In this document: one piece after another, positions 1 through 8,397 of the stretch
Layout of the letters: each line of letters opens with the position of its first letter
Position numbering within the stretch: position 1 is the stretch's first letter
Assembly (NCBI GenBank): GCA_019918135.1
Contig: WBZZ01006409.1
Coordinates: 1-64,000, forward strand
Direction of reading: 5' to 3'
Origin: Paulinella micropora
Taxonomy: Eukaryota > Cercozoa > Imbricatea > Euglyphida > Paulinellidae
Length of the DNA stretch: 64,000 nt
Notes under the pieces: model-generated
What the model saw: only the letters and a program-made list of their open reading frames with translations
Databases searched by the model: none
What the model was told of the DNA's origin: nothing
Program-made: the position numbers and the translations under genes

Positions 1-225
1 CCCACACCTATGTTTCTAATAGTCGGGTGTGGGTGGTCATCAGAAAATACCCCTCAAATGTCCATTAGCCCTGGACGACGCCCGTTGCCATTTCGACAGG
101 TGTGGGTCTATGTGCCACCCGGGACCCTTTTTTACAGACGCACCTCGCCCCCCCCCACCACCCAGCGGAAATGCGCCCCCCAGGTGGCATGAAGGATCTA
201 TTTCCCCGCGGATTTTCCCGGAAAA
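1..225. other. no gene seen
   Basis: Short stretch before the first gene. It holds C-rich runs and no reading frame that looks like a protein. I see no telomere-type repeat, so this is not recognisably a chromosome end. Confidence 0.5.
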
Positions 226-2187
226 TCACGTGAGAGAGGAAAAGCAAAGAACATTTACCGACCTGCACGGAGGCAGAGGCTTCTGCAGGTGCAGTAACAT
301 GATCACCTGCACACACAAAGGACATTCGCAAGGCAAGGGGAAAAGCGCTTGTTTCTGTGGGCAAAACAGCAAGCGATACAGGCCCTCGAATGCAAACCAA
401 CAAAACACAAAATGTAAGTTGTGCAGCCACTTGTTACCTCGATCATCCTGCTTGTTTTCGGCTGCAATTGTTTGGTGGTTTGTATTCGAAGGCTCTTCTT
501 GGTACGGAGAGCCTGAGTGAGCAGTCGGGACTGGGGTGGGGGGTAGGGACACACGGCAGGGCTGCGCCAGACAGAGCTTGTAGCGCGTGGCCTGGGGCAG
601 CATGAAGCGGGCCTTGGAGACACTCTGAGCGCATTGCGCGTCCAAACAGATGATAGTCATTCGAGTTTCACCCAGGGTCACAAGCAAGCGATTGCTCGCG
701 TGCGGGGCCGCGATACCAGTCGCGGCGTGGCGGAAAGGGCAGATAGCAGTGTTTTTGAGCGTGTAGGCCCAAAGGAATCCTTCCGTTTTCCATACGACTT
801 GAGGGAATTGCACGTGTGCCCCCAGGTAGGGCGCCGTGTGTGCTATTAAAATGGAGCTCATCTGTGCCTGGGTGTAGCGATCAGCTCCCCCCAAAACGAC
901 GGGGGCAGAGTGACCCCCGTCTGCCCGGGGCGCTAGGAGGATTTGGCCAGCGAGTTCGGAGCCCCAGGGCAGGACGGTGGGGGAGGCTCGGGGGGGCAGG
1001 CAGCCGGAGGGGGCAGGTCGCAGGGGGGCAGGCCGCAGGGGGGCAGGCTGGCGAGGGGCAGACTGCCCCCGCCCGAGCCCCCCCCGTGCTCCCTTCCCGC
1101 CCGCGCCAGCGGGCTGGGGCTGCCCCCTGAAGCGCGCGGGGGCGTCGTCGTCGTGCCAGGCTGGGCCTGCGCGCGTGGCGTCGGTCTCGCCGACGCTGGC
1201 GAGCGCCACGAATTCGTCGATTTCGGTGTCGTTCATATCTTGTGCGGAGTAAAAAGCAAGGTTTCGGGCGACAAGCTCGTGCGAAGGTTCGTTGATTGGT
1301 TCTGGGATGCCTGTGCTAGAGGTGGAAGAAGAGCTGGAGGTGCCGCTGGGTACACTGAGTTGGTAGCGCCCAAAGGGGAGCAAGACTCGCTTCGCGTAGA
1401 CGGGTTTGTGACAGTTAAAGGGACAGGACAAGCGGTCGCGCGGGGGCTCCTGGAAACATCGGGCGCAGGGCTTGCGCTCGGCCTTGTCGCAGAACGGGTA
1501 CCTGCACATCCCACCATTTTGCTTGTAGATGGAGAGGTCGACGATGGTGGACAGGTCGAGGTCAGCGAAGGACGGGTAGAGGCGCGCAAAGTCGGCGATG
1601 GCTTCGCGCATGAGCAGACCCGCGTCGGCCCAGCCGAGCACGACCTGGGGGAAGACGAGATGGTACGACAGTTTGTCGTAGCTAACCAATTTGCGCTGCC
1701 GGGGGGCGGGCGGCTGGGTGGGCTGGGTCTGCCACTTTTGGACGCGACCGTGGCTTTGTAGGACGAGCGCAGTGCAGGCTGCCCAGGCCTGTGTGGCAGG
1801 CATGCCGGCGGCGGTCAGGCGCACAATGATCCGGCGCTCCAGCACAGCAAGAAAGCATTCTAGAAAGTCTGAGAAGCGGGCGGGCGTGAGCAGCGGGGAC
1901 TGGCGCGCATCCAGGTCGACGATGAGGGCGGAGGGGTCGTGGATGACCTGGACGAGTGCAAACCTATTGAGCTGCAACGCATACGGACTGCTCTGTAGCT
2001 CGCGCAACAGGCCGGCCACGTGCTTCTGCTCGGCGGGGGTCAAGTGGAGGCGCCCACCGGACATGAGAGTAAAGTTGGGCGCGATCTGTTCGTCACGGAC
2101 GCAGCGGGCGGCTGTGTCTAGCACGCACTGAATCTTCTGGGCCAGTGCTTGGGCCTGACCCCAACAGTCCCCCGGGGGTGTATCCAT
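226..2187 (-). CDS. PrimPol / herpes-UL52-like primase-polymerase
   Basis: Probable archaeo-eukaryotic primase (AEP) of the PrimPol/UL52 group, which primes DNA synthesis or restarts forks. The catalytic pattern appears in order: DLD at about residues 91-93 (motif I), SYH inside KLSYHLVFP at 172-180 (motif II), and VDLSIY at 216-221 (motif III aspartate), followed by the RYPFCDK stretch typical of this family. A zinc-binding element follows at about 480-520 (CPFRH, then HASNRLLV, then CLDAQC), as in PrimPol and UL52. No helicase domain is attached. The ATG at 2187 is the first in frame. The last ~120 residues look unlike protein (Cys/Leu-rich, lower GC), so the true end may lie earlier, near 590. 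Residues about 340-420 are a Gly/Pro-rich low-complexity insert. The role comes from motifs only. Confidence 0.72.
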   Translation of the reverse strand: MDTPPGDCWGQAQALAQKIQCVLDTAARCVRDEQIAPNFTLMSGGRLHLTPAEQKHVAGLLRELQSSPYALQLNRFALVQVIHDPSALIVDLDARQSPLLTPARFSDFLECFLAVLERRIIVRLTAAGMPATQAWAACTALVLQSHGRVQKWQTQPTQPPAPRQRKLVSYDKLSYHLVFPQVVLGWADAGLLMREAIADFARLYPSFADLDLSTIVDLSIYKQNGGMCRYPFCDKAERKPCARCFQEPPRDRLSCPFNCHKPVYAKRVLLPFGRYQLSVPSGTSSSSSTSSTGIPEPINEPSHELVARNLAFYSAQDMNDTEIDEFVALASVGETDATRAGPAWHDDDAPARFRGQPQPAGAGGKGARGGLGRGQSAPRQPAPLRPAPLRPAPSGCLPPRASPTVLPWGSELAGQILLAPRADGGHSAPVVLGGADRYTQAQMSSILIAHTAPYLGAHVQFPQVVWKTEGFLWAYTLKNTAICPFRHAATGIAAPHASNRLLVTLGETRMTIICLDAQCAQSVSKARFMLPQATRYKLCLAQPCRVSLPPTPVPTAHSGSPYQEEPSNTNHQTIAAENKQDDRGNKWLHNLHFVFCWFAFEGLYRLLFCPQKQALFPLPCECPLCVQVIMLLHLQKPLPPCRSVNVLCFSSLT

Positions 2188-2276
2188 TGGAGGGGCAAAG
2201 CTCGTGTGCGTTCTTTGTGCTTTATTGTCGTATGGGTGCCTTTATTTAAGTAATGAGGCCCAGCCGGCGGACGGGC

Positions 2277-2400
2277 GCTGAGAAGGGAGAGGGGGGAGTG
2301 AGGGGAGAAAGGGAGGGAGGGAGGGGAGAAAGGGAGGGAGGGAGGGGGGGGGAAGGGGGGAGAGCGAGGGATAGAGAGAGAAGGAGAGAGAGAAAAGAGT
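2277..2400. repeat. purine-rich low-complexity tract
   Basis: About 120 bp of almost pure G and A on the plus strand (GGGAGGGA and GAGAGA tracts), upstream of the primase gene on its coding strand. Tracts like this fill many spacers in the window. They create false open frames rich in Gly/Arg or Pro/Ser, which I left out. Confidence 0.8.
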
Positions 2401-2416
2401 ACACCCCCCCTGTATC

Positions 2417-2507
2417 GTGATACGGCCGAAACAATGGCAGTGATATGGCCGAAAGGGGGCACTAGTGCCGAAATGCCCTTGGGTACTGCCTTTCTCGACC
2501 ATATCAC
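2417..2507. repeat. foldback (MITE-like) element
   Basis: An imperfect inverted repeat that opens with GTGATACGGCCGAAA and closes with TTTCTCGACCATATCAC. Its loop contains a second start of the same arm (TGATATGGCCGAAA), so it looks like one copy nested in or duplicated inside another. The same arms recur at 6309, 9102, 15902, 16748, 17764, 48095 and 50292. Confidence 0.75.
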
Positions 2508-2574
2508 TTGTGCCGAAATGCCCATTGGTAGGTCTAGCATTTATTGAAAGAAATATCTATACAAACCAAGTCGC

Positions 2575-2660
2575 AGGCGCTCAAAACTTTAGCTGCTAGC
2601 CCGCGCTAGCGGGCTGGAGGCGCTCAAAACTTTAGCTGCCAGCCCGCGCTAGCGGGCTGG
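2575..2660. repeat. 43-bp tandem duplication carrying a 20-bp hairpin
   Basis: Two adjacent 43-bp copies, each ending in the palindrome AGCCCGCGCTAGCGGGCTGG (2598-2617 and 2641-2660). The second copy contains the stop codon and last codons of the neighbouring F-box/LRR gene, so the duplication made a spare copy of that gene's 3' end just outside it. The hairpin also occurs near 4400, 4463, 6261 and 56703. Confidence 0.8.
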
Positions 2661-4378
2661 ATGGGGGGTTCGGGGGGGCCTTGCCCCCCCGGCGCCAGCG
2701 AATAGTCCACGGTGGTGCCCTTGCCCTTGATGCGTGGAAGTCGGCTAGCTACCAGTATACAGCCGTCGTCGTCCTGGTACTGTGCGAGGCCTTGCGTTAG
2801 GCGTAACCAAGCTAGTCCGGTGACTAGCGGACAGTCGAGCAGCTCTAACGAGCGCAGGTTGACAAGCCCGGTCAGGTGTTCGACCCCCCTGTCAGTGAGC
2901 GCGCTGCAATTGCCGAGCCGCAGCTCACGCAGGCCCGGCAATTGCCGTGACAAGGCCTCGAGCGCGTCGTCGCTGACCTTCTCGCTCGGTAGGTGTAAGA
3001 TGCGCAGACTCGTGAGCTGGTGGAGTTGTCGGAACCACGTGCCGCCGGTAGTGTGCCGGCGTTCGAGGCTGAGGCTCTGCAGCTGGGCGAGGCTGGGCAG
3101 GATCTGGCGCAGCCCCTGGTCGAGCAAGTTGTTTTTGCCCAGGAGGGCCAGGCTGCGCAGCCCCGGCAGGTTTCTGGCGAGGCTGCTGACTGTAGGACAG
3201 GTGAGCCGTGCGCAGTCGGTCAGGGCCAACGTGTGCAGCGGACAGTTCGCGAGCGCCAGCAGCCCCGTCGCGTTGAAGCGGTAGCAGCTGCCCAGACTGA
3301 GCACCTGCAGCGACTCCATCCGGGAAATGGACTGAAGGTCGTCATCGCCGAGATCTGAGCAATTGTCCAGGGCGAGCTGCGTGAGGCCTCTCAGCGTGCG
3401 CAGCGTCGCGCTCGGCACTTGGCAGCACTGGAGGCGCTGGAGTTGGGGCAGGGCGCGCGTGAGGGTAGGGGGCAGTCCATGCATAGACCGTGAGACCTCC
3501 AAGGCCTCGAGCTCGGGCAGGGCGGCACAGACCTCGTCCAGAGCTTCTTGCGGTAGAAAGAGCCAACCGCGCAGGCCGAGCTCCCGCAGGGAGACTATCG
3601 ACTTGATCTGAGCGAGTACCTCGAATGGGTGCCGCGTGTCTTCGAGCTCCAGACGCAGCAGCTGGGGGGCACACGACAGTAGCCCCGGCACGTACACGGA
3701 GCCGCCCCCGATGACAGAGAGCCGCTGCAGCGACTTGGGCAGCCTGTCCACCTGCTTCCCCTCGACGCTATAGCAATGCCTCAGCTCCAGGGTGTGGACC
3801 GAGTCGGGCAGCTGGCTCAGCAGCCCGTCGTTCAGGGGGGCTTCTGCGATGGAGACCACGGACAAGCCGCGCCTGTGGGCGTTCAGCAGTGTTTCCAGCA
3901 TCTCCTGGCTGAAGTAGCACCCCTCGGCCGTCACTCGTGCTGGCGTGAGCCGGCGCAGCAGGGCACAGGGAGGTGCACTCGCTTCGCTAGTGACCCGCAG
4001 CCGCAGCGAGCCGCAGGGCCCGCCGGCGGCAAGAAAGGCGCGCGCTACCGAAGAGCACAGGAACTTGCGAGAAAGCCGCTGCGTGAAGTCGAGCTCCGAC
4101 ACCCCGCCTAGGTTGTGCCAGAACTTCTCGTGTTGCATCCAAGAGTTCCAGCCCTTGCACACCAGGGAGGCTGTGTGCAAAGCCGCGGGTTCGTTGAGGA
4201 AGGCTAGCACACCGATCCACAGGCTTTCAGGCAGTTGGAACCTGGGCTGGGGTAAGCAATAAGTTGCACCGCTGTGACTCCTCTGGCGCTTGGAGGGCTG
4301 AGCAAGCAACGGGGCTGTGCCACACAGGTTCTGACACTGTGGGATGTTCTTGCGCTTAGAAGCCAGTGACAGTAACAT
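2624..4378 (-). CDS. F-box / leucine-rich repeat protein (FBXL type)
   Basis: 584-residue likely substrate adaptor of an SCF ubiquitin ligase. An F-box lies at about residues 48-88 (LPESLWIGVLAFL, then SLVCKGWNSW); this part would bind Skp1. From about 150 to 545 there are leucine-rich repeats of the cysteine-containing class (pattern LxxLxLxxCxxLTDxGL), which usually hold the substrate. The ATG at 4378 is the natural start. The last residues (QPASAGWQLKF) are encoded by the GC hairpin repeat described at 2575-2660. It has no operon partner and is one of three FBXL genes in the first 15 kb. The substrate cannot be read from sequence. F-box/LRR genes are common in protists and in several giant viruses. 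Confidence 0.85.
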   Translation of the reverse strand: MLLSLASKRKNIPQCQNLCGTAPLLAQPSKRQRSHSGATYCLPQPRFQLPESLWIGVLAFLNEPAALHTASLVCKGWNSWMQHEKFWHNLGGVSELDFTQRLSRKFLCSSVARAFLAAGGPCGSLRLRVTSEASAPPCALLRRLTPARVTAEGCYFSQEMLETLLNAHRRGLSVVSIAEAPLNDGLLSQLPDSVHTLELRHCYSVEGKQVDRLPKSLQRLSVIGGGSVYVPGLLSCAPQLLRLELEDTRHPFEVLAQIKSIVSLRELGLRGWLFLPQEALDEVCAALPELEALEVSRSMHGLPPTLTRALPQLQRLQCCQVPSATLRTLRGLTQLALDNCSDLGDDDLQSISRMESLQVLSLGSCYRFNATGLLALANCPLHTLALTDCARLTCPTVSSLARNLPGLRSLALLGKNNLLDQGLRQILPSLAQLQSLSLERRHTTGGTWFRQLHQLTSLRILHLPSEKVSDDALEALSRQLPGLRELRLGNCSALTDRGVEHLTGLVNLRSLELLDCPLVTGLAWLRLTQGLAQYQDDDGCILVASRLPRIKGKGTTVDYSLAPGGQGPPEPPIQPASAGWQLKF

Positions 4379-4397
4379 GGGCTGTTATAACCAAGGC

Positions 4398-4520
4398 ATC
4401 AGCCCGCTAGCGCGGGCTGGAGAGGGGACGGGGGCGGGGGGGGGGGGGGGGGGTGCCCCCCCACCCGCTAGCGCGGGCTGGAGGGGGGCGGGTGGGGGGC
4501 ACCCCCCCCCCCCCTCTCTC
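4398..4520. repeat. two GC hairpins with poly-G/poly-C runs
   Basis: Two copies of the CCGCTAGCGCGGGCTGG hairpin (about 4400-4420 and 4463-4482), each followed by a G-rich run, ending in a run of C. It lies just upstream of the F-box/LRR gene. The hairpin-plus-G-run association repeats at 2641, 6261 and 56703, so the two probably move or duplicate as one unit. Confidence 0.7.
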
Positions 4521-4534
4521 TTCGGCACACTTGT

Positions 4535-4795
4535 CCTTTTTCGACCATATCACGAGGCCACCAGCTAACAAAGCAAAGAAGTGTCAAACGCAGAATCCTC
4601 AGGCCTGGTTTTTGTGGCGGCCGGTGGCATAGGGAGGAAGAGAGAAGAAGAGAGAAAAGAGGGGAGCGGGGTGCTTCTCCCCTTGCCGGAAAAAGGGGGG
4701 AGGGGGGAGTGAAGGGGTCTCTTTGTTGCAATTGTATGCATCAGGCGGGCTTGTGCTCAAAAAAGAAATTTGCAAGCTTTTTGTTTGGTGCATCT
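4535..4795 (+). repeat. direct repeat, left copy, flanking the kinase gene
   Basis: Begins with half of a foldback arm (CCTTTTTCGACCATATCAC), continues through AGTGTCAAACGCAGAATCC and CAGGCCTGGTTTTTGTGG, and ends with GTGAAGGGGTCTCTTTGTTG and TGTATGCATCAGGCGGGC. The same blocks in the same order recur at 6355-6690. The pair brackets the kinase-like gene at 4815-6389. Upstream of the kinase start lies a pyrimidine-rich run ending in CAG. Confidence 0.8.
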
Positions 4796-4814
4796 TTCCC
4801 TCCTCTTCTTTCAG

Positions 4815-6389
4815 ATGCTGTGGGCGGGAGGACCTGACGCTAAGCGGGTTCCTACCCAAGCTACCAGATACTACGCGCTGGCCGTCGTGCAATGCGCCCT
4901 GGGGCACTGCAGTGGTCTGGAGTTCGGCCTCCTGGCAGGGCGGCAGTGTGTTTGGCTAGCCGCCGAGGACCCCGCACGGCTGGCGCTCGAGCTGGGCGGA
5001 CGGATTGGGTACCTCCACGCCGTGGACGAGTCAGATTTTACGGCAGCTGAGGATGGGCTGTGGCACAGCAGCCGCTCCGCCCGAGCGCCGGCTTCTATAG
5101 GAGGAGGCAGCCACCAGCTGCCGGACCTTTTCCTCGAGCTGCAGCGCCTGGCGGGCGACGACGTGCGCCTGCTGATGTTCAGGGACGCAAAACAGTCTCT
5201 ACCACCACCACCACCCGATTTCTGGCTGGACTTTGGCCAGCGGCACTTTTTGGAGGCCGAGGGCCTAACGTTGCTGGGCCACGGTGCCATCGGCACGGTC
5301 TACGACGTGCCCGGGCAGGGCCAGGTCCTCAAGGAGACACGCTGCGGCGTGGGCGACTTGGTGCCGGGACAGGGCATCTTCTGGCACCAAACGCGGTTTT
5401 CGAGTTCGCCCTTTGCGCGGTCCGCAAAGGGCGTGGTCCCGTTGCTGCGGTACGGTTTCCGGAGGGCCGGCAAGACTGCGCCACTGCTGGGTCAATCACT
5501 TGCGACAGGTCTGTACAGCCGCTACCAACAGGGCTGGGAGCAACGCGCCAATTCACTGCTGGTCATGCAGACGCTGTGGCCCAAAGCGAAGGGCGCGCCC
5601 TTGTACCGAATGCTGCAAAGCCCCGCGGAGGCCGGCCTGCCGGAGGTACTGGTGCGGGTGGAACGCGTTATTGCGGAGATGCACGCGGCGGGGTACGCGC
5701 ACAACGACCTGCACGCCGGCAACATCTTAGTGCAGGGCCCCCACCAGGTCACGGTGATTGACTACGACCTGGTCAGGCCCGCGAATGCGGATAGCACCTT
5801 CCTGGACTACCTTTCGTTAGCGCACGTGACGTTTGACGCCAACTTCGTGCCTATCTTAGAAAAGTTTTTTCCAAAGGGCGGCGCTCGCACGAAGTTAGCC
5901 TCGGCTGGGCTTGAACAGCTGCCCAGGCTGCGCCACTATGCGCACGTCGGGCGCTGGGAGGCTTTGGCCGGAGTGGACCTGCTATTGTTCCAGCGGCAGC
6001 ACCTGCAGCTGCTGGGCTTGGACCCGGACGCAGTGAGCTACGAGGTGGAGTACCGCCTGCCGCCCCACGTGACCGTCGAGCTCTTGGTCAGCACGACGAA
6101 CCCGCGGGCCTTCCGCGCGGCGCTGGAACGAGCAGCGCCCAGCGCGCTAGCGCGGGGGGCCTCCCAGCCCCCCGGTGCAAGCCAACGCGCGCTGCGATTT
6201 CCAGCCTACTTCAGTGGCCTCGGGGGGCCTGCCCCCCGGCTGGTGCTGCCAACTGTCAGCAGCCCGCCGCTGCGGGCTGGCTGGGGGGCTCGGGGGGCCT
6301 GCCTCCCGGATACGGTCGAAAAAGGCAGTACTTCAGAGCTTTCTGGCAAACTTGTCCTTTTTCGGCCGTATCACGAGGCCACAAGCTAG
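4815..6389 (+). CDS. protein kinase-like protein
   Basis: 524 residues from the ATG at 4815. A kinase fold is visible: a glycine loop GHGAIGTVYDV at about residue 152, a candidate ATP-binding lysine in VLKE, a catalytic loop HNDLHAGN at about 294, and DYD in place of DFG at about 315 (TVIDYDLVRP). The catalytic Asp and Asn are kept, so it may be active, and it resembles compact bud32/RIO-like or viral kinases more than classical Ser/Thr kinases. The N-terminal 140 residues match nothing I know. The last ~60 residues run through a GC hairpin and a complete foldback element (6309-6374), so the tail is repeat-derived. The gene sits between direct repeats, suggesting it was duplicated or moved as a cassette. 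Confidence 0.75.
   Translation: MLWAGGPDAKRVPTQATRYYALAVVQCALGHCSGLEFGLLAGRQCVWLAAEDPARLALELGGRIGYLHAVDESDFTAAEDGLWHSSRSARAPASIGGGSHQLPDLFLELQRLAGDDVRLLMFRDAKQSLPPPPPDFWLDFGQRHFLEAEGLTLLGHGAIGTVYDVPGQGQVLKETRCGVGDLVPGQGIFWHQTRFSSSPFARSAKGVVPLLRYGFRRAGKTAPLLGQSLATGLYSRYQQGWEQRANSLLVMQTLWPKAKGAPLYRMLQSPAEAGLPEVLVRVERVIAEMHAAGYAHNDLHAGNILVQGPHQVTVIDYDLVRPANADSTFLDYLSLAHVTFDANFVPILEKFFPKGGARTKLASAGLEQLPRLRHYAHVGRWEALAGVDLLLFQRQHLQLLGLDPDAVSYEVEYRLPPHVTVELLVSTTNPRAFRAALERAAPSALARGASQPPGASQRALRFPAYFSGLGGPAPRLVLPTVSSPPLRAGWGARGACLPDTVEKGSTSELSGKLVLFRPYHEATS
6309..6374. repeat. foldback element inside a coding tail
   Basis: Arms GATACGGTCGAAAAAGGCAGT and TTTTTCGGCCGTATCAC around a short loop. It supplies the last codons of the kinase-like gene, and its right side continues into the right-hand direct repeat. 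Confidence 0.75.
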
Positions 6390-6690
6390 CAAACAAAGAA
6401 GTGTCAAACGCAGAATCCTCAGGCCTGGTTTTTGTGGCGGCCGGCGCAAAAGCAGGTCTGTCTTTCATTGGCTAAAGTACACAACAACAAGAATTTATTA
6501 AAAACCTTTGCTCTCCCCCAGATCAACAAAGAAAAAGCAGGGGTTTAGTCTTGTGATGGAGGGGGGCGGGGTGCTTCTCCCCTTGCAGGAAAAAGGGGGA
6601 GGGGGGAGTGAAGGGGTCTCTTTGTTGCAATTGTATGCATCAGGCGGGCCTGTGCTCAAAAGAAGAAATTTGCGAGCTTTTTTACCTGCG
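6355..6690 (+). repeat. direct repeat, right copy
   Basis: Second copy of the 4535-4795 block, with an extra ~80 bp between the two conserved parts. Its end (TGTATGCATCAGGCGGGC) supplies the first codons of the next open frame, just as the left copy lies directly before the kinase gene. The two genes thus share the same leader sequence. Confidence 0.75.
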
Positions 6691-7103
6691 GGGCTCAGGG
6701 ACGGTGCGTCACGATATCCAGTGGTTGGGCTACCACGCTCGGAAAATGCTGAAGCGGATTTGGCTCACAGTAAGGAATGCGGGCCTGTGCGTGCGGTTGT
6801 TCCATGTTTATTTGGCTTGTTATCAAACCTGGGCTGCTCCCGAGAACAGCCAAAAGCTCTATGACTGGATCTACAACTATGGACGCTCCTCAGAAATAAT
6901 TGCTGGATGCGCCGCCGAGGCCTTGGGTACGCTGGATATTCAAAAAGGACATGCAATATCTATTGGGTGAGGAGGGCTTTGACAATACTTTGAAGGCCAG
7001 GAATCTGGTGATTTCTCTGCATTGGCCGCCCGAATCTAGTGCAAATGAAATCGAATCTCTTCTTAAAACCTTACGCGAGGAAATACAGAACGCGAAGCCC
7101 TAA
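6635..7103 (+). pseudogene. short hypothetical gene, probably broken
   Basis: One open frame runs 6635-6970 (about 111 residues, beginning MHQAGLCSKEE) and an overlapping second frame 6900-7103 continues with GFDNTLKARNLVISLHWPP. Both parts reappear in shortened form at 12753-13088, which suggests they once belonged to one gene with about one break here. I recognise no domain; there is a WIYNYGRSSE helix-like stretch and a charged C-terminus. The N-terminal codons come from the direct repeat that also precedes the kinase-like gene. Confidence 0.45.
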
Positions 7104-7109
7104 AAACAG

Positions 7110-7222
7110 GCCTAGCGCGTTGAAAAAAGTGCATTTTATTATTAAAAGCTCGATATTTCCGCGATCGCTTGACTTTTGTTTGGGGTGTAAATGACTAGAG
7201 GGGGAAAGTAGCCCTCGCCTGT
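7110..7222. repeat. 3'-end repeat block shared with 45195-45300
   Basis: Holds GCGCGTTGAAAAAAGTGCA, then TTATTATTAAAAGCTCGATAT, then GGTGTAAATGACTAGAGGG. The same order is found before the NADAR gene at 45282. On the minus strand it carries an AATAAA-like signal, fitting a 3' untranslated region for the F-box gene at 7225. It is a divergent member of the large 3'-end repeat family at 16-19 kb. Confidence 0.65.
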
Positions 7223-7224
7223 AA

Positions 7225-8331
7225 TTAGCGCAAGCCAACCATTCCCTCAATGATAAGGCCGGGGATTTTGGCAGAGAGGAATCGCACCCCTGGCACAGTC
7301 ACCCCCAGGCTGAAAAAAAGGTGGAGTTGGCGCAGCTGCGCGAGGTCCGATAAGTGAGCGAGCCCTGCGTCTGTGATGAGGGGGCACATTGACAGAAAGA
7401 GGCTCCGGAGACATCGGAGCTTGGACACGTGCGCCAGACCCGCGTCTGTGATGCCCACGCAGCGATCGAGATCCAGGTATCGCAGAGTCTCAAGCGCAGA
7501 AAGGTGCTGCAGCCCCTTGTCCGTGATTTGGCTACAACCGTTGAGGTTTAGCTGTTGCAACCTTCGACAGCCCGACAATGTTAGCAGCCACTCGTCGCTG
7601 GCCTGGCGGCAGTCTGTAAGGTTCAAGGTCCGTAGCTGGGCCGTAGGTAAAAGCGAGATCCCTGCTCGTGTGATCCGCGAGCAATGGCTGAGGTGCAGGT
7701 GCTGCAGGCTAGCTGACGGCAGAAACCCTAGTCCGCTGTCCGAGATTTGCTGGCAGTAGCCCAGATTCAAAACCTCCAAGCTCGTAAGCGGCGACAAGTA
7801 CGAAAGCCCCTCGTCTGTGATTTGGGGGCAGCCATACAGGTCAAGACGCCGCAGTCTGAGGACGCTCGACAGGGCGCGTAGCTCTGCGTTCCCGACTTGT
7901 TTGCAAAACTGTAGCATCAGGATTTTCAGGTTCGGAAGCGCAGTGGGCATGAGGGCTAGCGCCTCACACAGGCTCGCGGTCACGCCCTCCAAGGACAGGC
8001 TGTCGACCTGCAGCCCGCGCAACTGCCGCATTACTTGGGCTGGACAGCCGCTAGCCGCGCCCAGCTTTACATCGCGAATGACAACCCTGGCTTCGCCCCA
8101 AGCCGGGCCCCAGGCGGCCAGCAACAGTTTGTGGTCGGGCTTGCTCAGATCTAGCTCTTCTCGTAAGCAATAGCCGACCCACGGCCACACTTGTGCTGTG
8201 GAGCCCTGGAGCAGGACTGGCCAGACCCGTGACAGCTGAAGCAGATCTTGGCAGCACAAAAAATCACGCACGCCCAGCCACACGTAGTTAGGCAAAGTGC
8301 GTTTGTGAGCAAGGCTTGCGCTCTTTTCCAT
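7225..8331 (-). CDS. F-box / leucine-rich repeat protein (FBXL type)
   Basis: 368 residues, ATG at 8331. A compact F-box-like segment at about residues 13-50 (LPNYVWLGVRDFL, LSRVWPVL) is followed from about 110 to 350 by regular cysteine-type leucine-rich repeats with the motif LDLxxCxxITDxGLxxL, the cleanest set in the window. Probable SCF substrate adaptor. The F-box lacks the usual Pro-Leu-Pro core and is weaker than in the gene at 2624, so Skp1 binding is inferred. It is unrelated in fine sequence to the other two FBXL genes, so recent duplication is unlikely. The 3' side carries an AATAAA-like repeat. Confidence 0.82.
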   Translation of the reverse strand: MEKSASLAHKRTLPNYVWLGVRDFLCCQDLLQLSRVWPVLLQGSTAQVWPWVGYCLREELDLSKPDHKLLLAAWGPAWGEARVVIRDVKLGAASGCPAQVMRQLRGLQVDSLSLEGVTASLCEALALMPTALPNLKILMLQFCKQVGNAELRALSSVLRLRRLDLYGCPQITDEGLSYLSPLTSLEVLNLGYCQQISDSGLGFLPSASLQHLHLSHCSRITRAGISLLPTAQLRTLNLTDCRQASDEWLLTLSGCRRLQQLNLNGCSQITDKGLQHLSALETLRYLDLDRCVGITDAGLAHVSKLRCLRSLFLSMCPLITDAGLAHLSDLAQLRQLHLFFSLGVTVPGVRFLSAKIPGLIIEGMVGLR

Positions 8332-8397
8332 GCTCCTCTTTATTTTGCCAAGAAGGGGTACAAGAGCAAAGAAAGGGAAGGGAGAGAAACTGTTGCT

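Noticed and set aside
1-60. Telomere or terminal inverted repeat at the window edge
   Set aside because: Only two short CACACC/GGGTGTGGG-like words; no tandem telomere repeat, and the window edge is arbitrary.
65-634. Overlapping small frames at the window start
   Set aside because: They lie opposite to or inside the doubtful C-terminal part of the primase gene and have low-complexity composition.
943-1761. 272-codon plus-strand frame opposite the primase gene
   Set aside because: It is the antisense of a gene with clear catalytic motifs; its Gly/Arg/Val-rich translation has no domain.
4790-4815. Spliceosomal intron ending at the kinase start (pyrimidine run then CAG)
   Set aside because: No matching donor or upstream exon with protein character; pyrimidine runs are everywhere in these spacers.
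4535-6690. Direct repeats read as LTRs of a retroelement
   Set aside because: No reverse transcriptase, integrase, gag or primer-binding site lies between them; the enclosed gene is kinase-like and the repeats include foldback and leader sequence.
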